From: Thiohalocapsa sp.
GTDB taxonomy: Bacteria; Pseudomonadota; Gammaproteobacteria; Chromatiales; Chromatiaceae
DNA: 64,000 nucleotides
Direction of reading: 5' to 3'
NCBI GenBank assembly: GCA_028277725.1
Contig: JANQFX010000102.1
Location: forward strand, 1 to 64,000
Shown: piece after piece, positions 9,700 through 19,292 of the stretch
Layout: each line of letters starts with the position of its first letter
How positions within the stretch are numbered: position 1 is the first letter of the stretch
Translations under genes and position numbers: made by a program
The notes under the pieces: generated by a model
Seen by the model: only the letters and a program-made list of their open reading frames with translations
What the model was told of the DNA's origin: nothing
The model's database searches: none

Positions 9700-10770
9700 A
9701 TGTCCAGAAACTCCTTTGCTTCTTTCCTGTTACTCGTGCCAGGACTGTTGCTCATCGTCACCGCATGCTCTCCGCCAACCTATGAAGGCTCGGGCTGCGT
9801 GCAGCCTGGCATGAAGGCAGGTGAGGATCTGGACCCAGCATACTTCAGTATCTACACCAGTACCGTGAATGGTGAGAATCTACGCCGGCTATACTCTGAT
9901 CCCTGTCGCGAGCTCAATCATGCGCGCATCTCACCGGATGGCCAGTGGATAACCTTTACGCGCTACAACCAGCGCAACCCGACCACGGGATTGGCAACGG
10001 AAAACACGGGCTACGGCAACACGGAGATCATGGTCGGGCGCATGGACGGTTCCGAACTCAAATCCGTCGTCGGGCCGCGCTCTGGAGAGATCTCCGGCAA
10101 CGGCTACTGGACTCCGGACGGCAAGGGTATTCTGTTCGTTTCGATGAAGCATGGGCAGCTACCCGCAATCAAGCGCCTGGATCTTTCCTCTGGTGCCATC
10201 ACCACCATCAACACCAAGCCGGACGGCATCAATACCGACCCGCACCGGGTCGGCGGAAAACTGGTCTTTGCCAGCAGGGAGCGTCCGTCGGACCCGAATT
10301 CCATTTGGGTGGTCGACTCCTCCGCGACAGCCAAGCAAATCAGTTTTCCACAGCCCACCCGCGAGACCCAGCGCCTCGCGAAGAGCCATCCCGGTCTCGG
10401 CGATTTCGACCCGAAACTGTCGCCGGATGCCAAGTCGGTCGTCTTCATGCGTCGTGCTGCAAAAGACAGTTGGCACGTCGTCAAGGTGGACCTAGCCACC
10501 GGTGAGGCGTCCAATCTCTCCGGGCACGATGCCACCGACGCAGTGCCGGAATGGTCCCCGGACGGCCGCGACATCATATTTTGGCATGCGGACTTGAAGA
10601 ACCTCAAAAACTCCGGTTTGTACGTGATGCAGCGTGACGGTAGCAACCGGCGTCGGATTCCGCTGCCAGGCGGATACTTCTATACCATGCCGGCCTTTGC
10701 GCCCATCAACGCATCCAACCCGGATGGCCGCATGATTGTGTTTTCCGCCAAGAAGGAACCACTGCTCTGA
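9700..10770 (+). CDS. TolB-like beta-propeller (PD40/WD40-like) lipoprotein
   Basis: Lipoprotein signal LIVTAC; repeated ISPDGQWITF, WTPDGKGILFVS, LSPDAKSVVFMR, WSPDGRDIIFWH blades. Confidence 0.8.
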   Translation: MSRNSFASFLLLVPGLLLIVTACSPPTYEGSGCVQPGMKAGEDLDPAYFSIYTSTVNGENLRRLYSDPCRELNHARISPDGQWITFTRYNQRNPTTGLATENTGYGNTEIMVGRMDGSELKSVVGPRSGEISGNGYWTPDGKGILFVSMKHGQLPAIKRLDLSSGAITTINTKPDGINTDPHRVGGKLVFASRERPSDPNSIWVVDSSATAKQISFPQPTRETQRLAKSHPGLGDFDPKLSPDAKSVVFMRRAAKDSWHVVKVDLATGEASNLSGHDATDAVPEWSPDGRDIIFWHADLKNLKNSGLYVMQRDGSNRRRIPLPGGYFYTMPAFAPINASNPDGRMIVFSAKKEPLL

Positions 10771-10870
10771 TAACTGATGGCTATCTCGAACTGCTCGAGA
10801 TGCCCTGATACGGTTTCGATGGACGCGCGCATTGCACGCATCATCCACTCGAAACTCGGCAACGCGGGCC

Positions 10871-11713
10871 ATGAACACTGATCAAAAAGCACTCTCATTC
10901 AAGCTCCTTCGTGGGCTGTTGCGGCCCAGCACCATGCTACAGCGCGCCTGGGCCAAGTCGCGCCTGGGGCCCATCGGTCTGCGGATCTATTTCGACGCAA
11001 CGCCCCGCCCGCATTTTGCCTACTGTATGTTCCAGGCCGCCTTGATGGCGAAGCAACTTGGCCTCGACAAGATATCGGCAATCGAGTTCGGCGTGGCCGG
11101 CGGAAACGGCTTGTTGGTCATGGAGGAGCTGGCCGCCGATATCGAGCGGGCCGTGGGCGTTGGATTCGAGATCTACGGGTTCGACACCGGTGAAGGCATG
11201 CCGGCTCCGGTGGACTACCGGGATGTGCCCTGTGTCTGGCGGGAGAAATTCTTTCGCATGGATGTCGAAGCGCTGCGCTCGCGCCTAGGATCATCGCAGC
11301 TTGTGTTGGGCGATGTCGCTGAGACCGTGAAGGACTTCTTCGCCAAGGAGCACCCCGCTCCTCTCGGCTTCGTGTCTTTCGACTTGGACTATTACAGTTC
11401 GACGGTGGCAGCGCTCGAAATCTTCGACGGGCCACACGACACCCGCCTGCCGAGGTGCTTCTGCTATTTCGATGACTTGGTAGGCGAAGACCACGACCTG
11501 ATGTGCGAGCACGTCGGCGAGCTGCTCGCGATCGAGGAATTCAACGCATCAAGCGCCAACCGGAAATTGGCGCGAATCTATGGCTTGGGCAGCAAACGCT
11601 GGTTGCGTTGCCACTGGGCAGAGTCGGTGTTCGTGCTGCACGATTTCCGACATCCCCATTACGATACCTACATCCTGTCGTCACCGTCGCGCCAGATGCC
11701 TTTGGGGTCCTGA
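10871..11713 (+). CDS. Class I SAM methyltransferase-like protein
   Basis: IEFGVAGGNGLLVME motif I-like, IYGFDTGEGMP, PLGFVSFDLDYYSST. Confidence 0.6.
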   Translation: MNTDQKALSFKLLRGLLRPSTMLQRAWAKSRLGPIGLRIYFDATPRPHFAYCMFQAALMAKQLGLDKISAIEFGVAGGNGLLVMEELAADIERAVGVGFEIYGFDTGEGMPAPVDYRDVPCVWREKFFRMDVEALRSRLGSSQLVLGDVAETVKDFFAKEHPAPLGFVSFDLDYYSSTVAALEIFDGPHDTRLPRCFCYFDDLVGEDHDLMCEHVGELLAIEEFNASSANRKLARIYGLGSKRWLRCHWAESVFVLHDFRHPHYDTYILSSPSRQMPLGS

Positions 11714-12240
11714 CAACCTCGTCTCCTTTCATGACCGTCCTGCTGCGCTTGCCCCGGGTTTGAGCAATTGCGCATTGCCGGAGCCGAACACCGTTCGTGC
11801 ATCTTTTGCGCTCCCCGCTCCAGGTAGCGGTCAACCGCTGAGTCGTTCCCTCAGATGCCTGTTCCGCCGGGCGTTCGAGCGACGTTCGCACATCCTCCAC
11901 TGAGCGAGCCACCCGCCATCCACTCCGCCGAGCTTCAAATGAGAAGCAGCAGGTGGGCGGGTCGGCAGGCGCTTTGCGCTGGGCAGCTGGCATGGCGCAA
12001 CGACGAGGACGAAGGTTCCCCTCCCATGACGAAACACCGGGCCCGGGCGGTGTCGGCAGCGCCGGCTCGTGCCTGCGGCTCGGAGCGCGGGTTTGGGACT
12101 GTGGTCACGGCGCTGGTGGTCCGGACGACGTTAAATCTGAAAGTGGGGCGGGCGCGAGCCGCCGCTCAAGAGCAGGCAGTGCTCCGCTCCGCCCACGCGG
12201 TCGCGTGGCTCAAGAATACCTTCGCGTGGAGAGAACGGAC

Positions 12241-15200
12241 ATGTCGAGCACTGCAGCCAACCTACGACGAGTGATCACCACCCTATTCGGAGCGGTCATG
12301 CTGTTCTCCGTTTCGACCAGCTCCTCCGCGGCGGAATGGGAGGCCATAGGGCCGTTCGGGGGCGATCAGTTCGACGTGCGCATTGTTCCGGGGAATCCCG
12401 ATACGCTCTACGCGCTTGCAATCCACGGTATCCACCGGAGCCGGGACGCAGGCGACACCTGGGAGCGCATTCACACCCGCGACATGTTCATTGGTTTCGT
12501 CGGCTTCAATATCGATCCCAACGACACGGCCCACCTGCATGTCGGAACCTGGGAAACCGGCGTCTGGGAAAGCTGGGACGAGGGCGACACCTGGTCGGAT
12601 TGCGGACTAGGCCTGCCGACGCTCGTCGATGCGCCAGATGTGTATCACCCCGTGGTGTCCCTGGCTCAGGACGGTGATGGGCAGCTGATTGCCGCACTGG
12701 GGTCGATCGGCGATCGCGGGGAGCCGCCGGCACGTATCTACCGGTCGGTTAGTGGTTGCAACGACTGGGTTGCGGATGACGCAGGCATCGAGCCGGCGGG
12801 CGTCGCAGAGACACAGGATGTGCAGACTCTGGTGAGCACCGATGCAAATGGTCGCGTCTGGGCGATCAGCTATGGTGCCGGCGTGTATCGTTCCGAGGCT
12901 GGACACTGGATGGATGCAAGCGGCGATCTGCCCCTGGCAGCGATGAAGACGACCGTGCTTGCCCATGATCCAGATGACCCCGACCGGGTCATCTTGGGCA
13001 CGGAGGATCACTGGATATTCGAGAGTCTCGATGCCGGTCTGTCCTGGACGCCCTGGGCGCTGCCCGAGCAATTGGTCGGGCTATCCCAACTGCCCCTCGT
13101 GTACATGATTGCGATCGATCCCAACAACAGCCGCTTGGCCATTGCACAGGCCATCGACAATAGCATTCCTCCGGAGATCCCGCTGTTTAGCGCGCAGCCG
13201 TCTCAGGATCAGGGGTTGGGCGCCTACCTCACCAGGGATGGCGGTATCACCTGGGACACCCAGCGAGCGCTGTTCCTTCGAATTGCAATCGACCCCCGCG
13301 AAAGCGTACTCCTCGAAGCGCAGCAGCCACCGAACGCGTCGACTCCGCAAATATCGCGGATCTGGTATTCAACGACGGTCGGCATGAACGCCGTGACGCG
13401 GTTCGATCGAAAAACCGATTCTGCCGAGGTCATCACAGACGGCATCGAGGGTGCGGTGATGAACCGGGTTTGGGTCAGCCCACAGACGGCGGATTCGTCC
13501 GAGAGTATTGTACTGGCCATGCTCGAGGGATATCTCACCCGCTACGAGCGCGACACCGACGCTTGGGAGCATTACGAAACCTATTCCTTCTCCGACGATA
13601 TAGGTTTCGTGAGCTACAACTGGGCCTTCGCAGCGGACTGGCTGGACGAGGGACGGATCTATTTCGCAACAGGCGACCCGGCCTGGCAATTCCAAGCCAG
13701 TCGCGGCGTCTATGCCAAGTCGTTGGACTGCTTCAGTGCGCCCTGCGATGCGCCAGAGCAACTGCTCGCCGACGTCGGCGTCTGGCAGATCGTCTCGACG
13801 CCTCTGCGCCCGGAAACCCTGTACGCCACGACTCAAGGCGACGGCATACTTCTCAGCGAGGATCGCGGCTCCAGTTGGTCGGACCTGAGTGAGGGTCTAC
13901 CCGCGGGCGCGAGCGTTACGGATCTGATCCTGGACGAGACGGGTGGGCCGCTGCTGGCGGCGCTGCGGACCTGGAGTGGTGAGGCGGCCAACGGTGAGCC
14001 GGAGCAGTGGTGGGTCGAGCCGAATGAGGATGGGGCCGTCTATGTCTTCAAAGACGAGGGCTGGGTCCGCGCCGCCGGTATCGATGCCGCGGTATTGGAT
14101 TTGGAGTCACACCCATCCGACCTGCAAACATTGTATGCCGGCACCTCCCGGGGCGTCTTTCGCAGTATCGACCGCGGCCAGAATTGGGAATGCGTTGCGC
14201 CGCCTTTGTTGACCTATGCACTGGCCGTCGATCCCGCCCACCCGGACTATCTCTTTGCCGCAACCGCGCGTGGCGTGTTTCGCAGCACCAATTCCGGGGC
14301 CCAATGGCACGATTTCTCGGACGGGCTGCCACTGGACCTCATGCACTCCATCAGCCTGGACTCTCAGACAGGCGTCCTCTATGTCGGAACCGCAGGCAAC
14401 AGCGTCTACAGATTGACTCCGGACGAGAATCCCGAACCCCAACTACGCATCGATCCGCCTGTCCTCGACTTCGGCGTCGTTCCCGTCGGCTTCCACGACG
14501 ACGCCCGAATCGTAGTGAGCAACGACGGGGAGGCGGACCTTTGGGTCGAGGATATCCTGGTATCCGGTGCCGCCTTCTCGCTGCCTGACGGCTTCAAGGA
14601 TCCCTTGCGCATCCCCCCGCGTAGCTCCGAATCGCTGCACCTGCGCTTTTCGCCGCAGAGTGTCGGAGAAACCACGGGGACGATTTCGATCACAAGCAAT
14701 GACCAGACGGCAACGCAGTCGGTTTCCACGGTAAACGGTGAGGGCCGTGCGGCCGTCGATCCCTCGCCGGATGCCCGCGTCAATGGCAGCGAGACCGGAG
14801 AAACCGTTGACTTCGGTGACTCTGTGACGCTGTCGACCCACCTAACCGCAGGTGACTATCTTGGACGCCTGGTCGATGTCTGGATCGGGTTCTCAACCCC
14901 CTACGGCGTCGACTATTGGTTGGTCGAGGGTGCCGGTTGGGTTGAATCCGAGACACCGTTGCGCGCCTTTGTCGCACCTGTTGCGGACTTCGAAGAGTTC
15001 TTACCGGCCATCGAGCTAGCCCCTGCCGCAGCGGGTGATTATGTCTTCACTTTCGCGCTCGACGATAACTCGGATGGTGTCTACGATGGCACCTGGCGCG
15101 ATGATGTCGGCTTCACTGTGCAGCCACCACCCGCCCAGCTCATCGTTGTCCCAGGCGCACTGGACTTTGGCACCGTGGCCGTTGGTTCATCCAATACGCT

Positions 15201-16521
15201 CGCAGTCGGTCTGGGCAATACTGGAGGTCAGCCATTGACGGTCGATAGCGTCGCACTCGGCGATCCCTCACTGTCACTACTCGATCCGCCTTCCTTCCCT
15301 ATCGTTCTCGATGCGGGAGAGTCCACCGCGCTCCTGGTGACCTATGCGCCTTTGTCGGTTGGCCCGATGGCTTCAACCCTTTCCGTGCGTAGCAATGCGG
15401 AGCAGACGCCACGCGAGGTCGCAGTGACGGCCGCAGGGCGCGAGTCAGTAGCGCCGGTACCCGACGCTCGCATCGCCGGAACAGATGCCGGCGGCAGGGT
15501 CGACTTCGGGCAGTCGGTGACCTTCTCTACCCACCTCACCGCGAACGACTCTGTCGGTCGTGAGGCGGACTTGTGGGTTTCTTGGACGGCCCCGACTGGC
15601 AGCCTGTACTGGCTGGTGTACGGGGAGGGATGGGTCGCGTCCGAGACGCCCCGGCGGTTGGGTGTCTTGCCAATGGGTGACTACGACCCGCTGTTCAGCT
15701 TCGAGTTTCTGCCGCCTGTCGCCGGCGAGCATAGCTTCACTTTCGCCATAGACGACAATACCGACGGCGTTTTCGACGGGACCTGGAGCGACACGGTCAC
15801 CTTTGTCGTAAACGAACAACCTCCAGTGCTGGTCGCCTTCCCCGACACCTTGGATTTCGGGGATGTGCCGGTTGGCTCCGAATCGACGAAGACCGTTGCC
15901 ATTGGCAACGTCGGCGGCCGAGAGCTTGTGATCGACACGGTCGATTTCGGTGATCCTGCACTTGCGCAGATCGATCCGCCGGAGATGCCGATCGTGCTCG
16001 CCAGCGGCGAGTCGATCCTCCTATCCCTGGTCTACGCACCCATTGAGCCGGGAGCCCTCAGCAGCAGTGTGAGTTTTCTGAGCAATGCTGGCGTTGGTTC
16101 CGGGGGGCTCTTGGTGACCGGTGCCGCCGAAACGGCCGCGGTGCCGGCGCTCGATGCACGGATCAACGATTCCGATCTACCTGGGTCCATCGTTCTCGGG
16201 CAGTCCGTATGGCTGTCGATCCATCTGGAAGCCGGCGACTATTTGGGGCAGGACGCGGATTTCTGGGTGTCCATGAGATCTCCCCAAGGCGAGACGCAAT
16301 GGTTGGTTTACGGAACGGGTTGGGTCGTCTCCGACGCGCCGCTTCGTTTCTTCGCCGCACCCATCGCGAGTTACGGAGAAGTCTTTGGCATCCCATTCTC
16401 GCCCACTGACACTGGAGAATACGCGCTTCGCTTCGCCGTAGATAACAACGCCGACGGCGCCTTGGACGAGACTTGGAGCGATACGGTGTCGATATTGGTC
16501 GACGCGTCCGAGGCAGTGTAA
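12241..16521 (+). CDS. Large exported Asp-box (BNR/sortilin-like) propeller protein with tandem ASH (choice-of-anchor D) modules
   Basis: Signal peptide MSSTAANLRRVITTLFGAVMLFSVSTSSSAA; at least seven Asp-box-like motifs (RSRDAGDTW, ESWDEGDTW, ESLDAGLSW, LTRDGGITW, LSEDRGSSW, RSIDRGQNW, RSTNSGAQW); three LDFG.V.VG ASH starts. Confidence 0.8.
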   Translation: MSSTAANLRRVITTLFGAVMLFSVSTSSSAAEWEAIGPFGGDQFDVRIVPGNPDTLYALAIHGIHRSRDAGDTWERIHTRDMFIGFVGFNIDPNDTAHLHVGTWETGVWESWDEGDTWSDCGLGLPTLVDAPDVYHPVVSLAQDGDGQLIAALGSIGDRGEPPARIYRSVSGCNDWVADDAGIEPAGVAETQDVQTLVSTDANGRVWAISYGAGVYRSEAGHWMDASGDLPLAAMKTTVLAHDPDDPDRVILGTEDHWIFESLDAGLSWTPWALPEQLVGLSQLPLVYMIAIDPNNSRLAIAQAIDNSIPPEIPLFSAQPSQDQGLGAYLTRDGGITWDTQRALFLRIAIDPRESVLLEAQQPPNASTPQISRIWYSTTVGMNAVTRFDRKTDSAEVITDGIEGAVMNRVWVSPQTADSSESIVLAMLEGYLTRYERDTDAWEHYETYSFSDDIGFVSYNWAFAADWLDEGRIYFATGDPAWQFQASRGVYAKSLDCFSAPCDAPEQLLADVGVWQIVSTPLRPETLYATTQGDGILLSEDRGSSWSDLSEGLPAGASVTDLILDETGGPLLAALRTWSGEAANGEPEQWWVEPNEDGAVYVFKDEGWVRAAGIDAAVLDLESHPSDLQTLYAGTSRGVFRSIDRGQNWECVAPPLLTYALAVDPAHPDYLFAATARGVFRSTNSGAQWHDFSDGLPLDLMHSISLDSQTGVLYVGTAGNSVYRLTPDENPEPQLRIDPPVLDFGVVPVGFHDDARIVVSNDGEADLWVEDILVSGAAFSLPDGFKDPLRIPPRSSESLHLRFSPQSVGETTGTISITSNDQTATQSVSTVNGEGRAAVDPSPDARVNGSETGETVDFGDSVTLSTHLTAGDYLGRLVDVWIGFSTPYGVDYWLVEGAGWVESETPLRAFVAPVADFEEFLPAIELAPAAAGDYVFTFALDDNSDGVYDGTWRDDVGFTVQPPPAQLIVVPGALDFGTVAVGSSNTLAVGLGNTGGQPLTVDSVALGDPSLSLLDPPSFPIVLDAGESTALLVTYAPLSVGPMASTLSVRSNAEQTPREVAVTAAGRESVAPVPDARIAGTDAGGRVDFGQSVTFSTHLTANDSVGREADLWVSWTAPTGSLYWLVYGEGWVASETPRRLGVLPMGDYDPLFSFEFLPPVAGEHSFTFAIDDNTDGVFDGTWSDTVTFVVNEQPPVLVAFPDTLDFGDVPVGSESTKTVAIGNVGGRELVIDTVDFGDPALAQIDPPEMPIVLASGESILLSLVYAPIEPGALSSSVSFLSNAGVGSGGLLVTGAAETAAVPALDARINDSDLPGSIVLGQSVWLSIHLEAGDYLGQDADFWVSMRSPQGETQWLVYGTGWVVSDAPLRFFAAPIASYGEVFGIPFSPTDTGEYALRFAVDNNADGALDETWSDTVSILVDASEAV
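14431..16521 (+). repeat. Three tandem ~230-aa composite repeats (ASH + ~130-aa partner module) inside the large CDS
   Basis: Repeat starts ~14431, ~15136, ~15826; each has LDFG-V-VG..., then PDARI-GS/T...VDFGQSV-LSTHL-A-D, then YWLVYG-GWV-SETP-R, then F-DDN-DGV-DGTW-DTV-F-V. Confidence 0.85.
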
Positions 16522-16804
16522 CCTTCGGCGGGCACATGGCCGATTCGTCTCCGACGCTCGCGGCCGACGTCCGCGATCCGCTGCGACGCTCGGGCGGTCC
16601 TCAAGCTCCATCGTGAGGGGTACCAACCCGACCGTGGGGGCGCGACGTTGGCGGATGACCGGCGCAGTCTTTCGCTCCGCGTCGCCGTTGCGCTCCTTAG
16701 GAGCAGGCGCCAGAGCGAACATGATGGCCAGACCATGCCTGTCTGCTCCCACCGGAGCGATCGGACGCCACTCCAAGAAGGCAGCACAGTCAGAGAGCAA
16801 ACCG

Positions 16805-17590
16805 ATGAGACTCCAGAACATCAATCGGAACGCACGGGCGGTCCTGAAGGCAGCTGCGTGCGAGGTCATACGGAGGTATCACCAAGTCGCTCCCGAGTTC
16901 ACGCGCTTCTATAGCGGGACTCCGACCAACCCCGGCCCTGTCTTTGCGAAAGAGGCGGATTTTCTGTATACGCTGGCGCGAATCCTGATGCCGAACCGGA
17001 TTCTCGAAATCGGACTTGGAGGTGCGGCATCAACGCTCGCATTCGCGGAGGCATTGCGGCAAAACGGCGGGGAGGGACGCCTCGTCAGCATCGACACCTC
17101 ACACGAGATGGCGGCAAGGGCGAACATACTGCTGAAGATGCATGGACTGAAGCGTTTCGCCACTACCCTACTTGGATCATCGGATGATCCTTCGATTCGT
17201 GAGCAGGCCGCAGAGATGCTAGGCCAGGTGGACATCTTGCTCATCGACGGTGATCACTCGTTCGACGGCGTGGTCCGTGATTTCCAGAACTTTCACACAC
17301 TCGTCGCCGCAACCGGCGTGATCATATTCCACGATACGGGTCCTTTCGAGAACCGGTATGCGGATCAGATTGCGAAGCTCCCGCGCGAACACAACGCGGC
17401 ATGCCCGATCCCGACGGCCGACGGCAGGGGCGTCTATCATCGCCCCGACGTTGCGCGTGCCGTTGATTGGATACTCGAACAGCATCCGGAATACGGCAGC
17501 CTTGCAATACACAACATGGCGGAGCCGTCCTGCGGTATCGCAATCCTGCAACGAAGAGCGCCCTTTTTTTCCCCGGCCGAACAACCCTGA
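16805..17590 (+). CDS. Class I SAM-dependent methyltransferase (Methyltransf_24-like)
   Basis: ILEIGLGGAASTLAFAEAL, VDILLIDGDHSFDGVVRDFQNF, GVIIFHDTG. Confidence 0.78.
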   Translation: MRLQNINRNARAVLKAAACEVIRRYHQVAPEFTRFYSGTPTNPGPVFAKEADFLYTLARILMPNRILEIGLGGAASTLAFAEALRQNGGEGRLVSIDTSHEMAARANILLKMHGLKRFATTLLGSSDDPSIREQAAEMLGQVDILLIDGDHSFDGVVRDFQNFHTLVAATGVIIFHDTGPFENRYADQIAKLPREHNAACPIPTADGRGVYHRPDVARAVDWILEQHPEYGSLAIHNMAEPSCGIAILQRRAPFFSPAEQP

Positions 17591-18143
17591 CTGGACACGT
17601 GCCCCCCGGTGATCCAGTCCACCGCCGATGCAGCATCTCCGGCCTGAGCGCAGAGACGTCATGTGTCTTGCAATGTCCCTGAATCGTCGGCGACCCATCC
17701 GGTCCGGTCCCGTTGAACCGCTCGAGGACCGGCTGTACTCCGGTTGACCGACGCAATCACCCTCGCTAATCTCGAACATGCGAGGAGCGACGCTTGCGCA
17801 AGCACATCACCGCCAAGGTTGTCACAAGGCGGCTCGGTGCACTGCGCCGTCGCGGGCGCGTGCGGCGCCAGCACCGCCGATATCCATGGCCCGCGCCCGC
17901 TCGCGCAGTCTCCACATCGACTTCACTGCGACGCCTGGGAGCGCCGAGCCCCTTACCCTTGGGGATCTCGACAAGAGGCCTCCCGGAGCGGTTGTTCGAG
18001 ACGCGAGGCAAATGCGCGTTTTCCGCTTCGCTCCACTTCTCCAACGCTTGCGCGCTCGAGACGTGGCGAGGCCTCCTGCTCCGCACGGGCAGCTCGACTG
18101 TTTCGAGACCCCAGTTTGTCCCACTTGACCAGAGCCTGCCGCG

Positions 18144-19217
18144 ATGCCCGACCGACCCTTGATCTCCGTCGTCATGGCCACCTACAACCGGGCGGACATC
18201 TTGCCCGCGACGGTCGAGTGTCTGCAACGGCAAACCTTGGCCGATGATGAGTTCGAAGTCATCATCATCGACGACGGATCACCTGACAATACAAGGGAGG
18301 TCGTGGCGGATCTGCAATCTCGGGTTCGGTTTGAACTGACCTACCTCCATCACGACAATCGCGGTCCAGGCTATACGCAGAATCGCGGTCTGCGGAAGGC
18401 GCGGGCGGAGGTCGGATTGTTGATCGCGGATGACATTATGCTCATCCCAACTGCCCTCGAGGCGCATTTGCGTGTGCATGACGAACACCCTGATCAGGAG
18501 ACGGCGGTGCTAGGTCAGGTGCTGCAGTCACCGGAGCTGACCGACAGCGTCTTCCTCCAGGTCTGGGACCCCTTTCGGTTCGATGCATTCACCGGGCTCG
18601 AGACCTTGCCGTACTACCTGTTCTGGGCTTGCCAAGTCTCCTTCAAGACTGCGTTCATGCGAGACGCGGGTCTCTTCAGAGAGCATCGCGGCCGCGGGGG
18701 CGCGGCGGCACATGAGGATGCGGAACTCGGCTATCGTCTGCACCAGGCGGGGATGCGACTTCGCTATGCGCCCGAAGCACTGGGCTACCACTACCATGTC
18801 GAGACCCTGGAAGGGGCGATGCGTCGTGGCTACGAACGGGGGCTCAATTTCGGTGAATTCCACGCATACGTGCCTGAGCCCGAAATCGTGGTGCGCTACC
18901 ACGTATTGCAGCCCTCCACGCTGGCCGACCACGTGCGTGCGTTCGGCGCAGCACACCGCCGATACCTGCTCGGTGCGGACCGCAGTCCGTTGTTGCTCAT
19001 GCTGCGCTACGTGGCTCGCTCTATCGTATTCAACGGGTTCACCGCCAACTTCTTGTGGTTACCACTCACGCGTGCCGCGGAACAGGCTTCCTGGGCCGAG
19101 CGATTGATGCATCGCGACCTGTATCGTGGCCTGATTTCCTGGCAGTTCACTCGCGGCACTCGGGACGCGAAATCTCTGTACCAAACGGGGAAGGCCCAAC
19201 CATCGGCGCTTTCCTAA
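18144..19217 (+). CDS. Glycosyltransferase family 2 with galactosyltransferase-like C-terminal region
   Basis: LISVVMATYNRADILPATVECLQRQ...EVIIIDDGSPDNT; HEDAELGYRLHQAGMRLRYAPEALGYH. Confidence 0.87.
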   Translation: MPDRPLISVVMATYNRADILPATVECLQRQTLADDEFEVIIIDDGSPDNTREVVADLQSRVRFELTYLHHDNRGPGYTQNRGLRKARAEVGLLIADDIMLIPTALEAHLRVHDEHPDQETAVLGQVLQSPELTDSVFLQVWDPFRFDAFTGLETLPYYLFWACQVSFKTAFMRDAGLFREHRGRGGAAAHEDAELGYRLHQAGMRLRYAPEALGYHYHVETLEGAMRRGYERGLNFGEFHAYVPEPEIVVRYHVLQPSTLADHVRAFGAAHRRYLLGADRSPLLLMLRYVARSIVFNGFTANFLWLPLTRAAEQASWAERLMHRDLYRGLISWQFTRGTRDAKSLYQTGKAQPSALS

Positions 19218-19292
19218 CGGAACGGAGCGCACCAATCCGCCCGTCTCGTTCGCGCCTCCCAGCGTGCGTGCCTGTCTCGGTGTACATACCTC

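Noticed and set aside
11714-12240. Short ORFs between the methyltransferase and the large repeat protein
   Set aside because: Mutually overlapping, compositionally biased, no recognisable features; likely noncoding upstream region.
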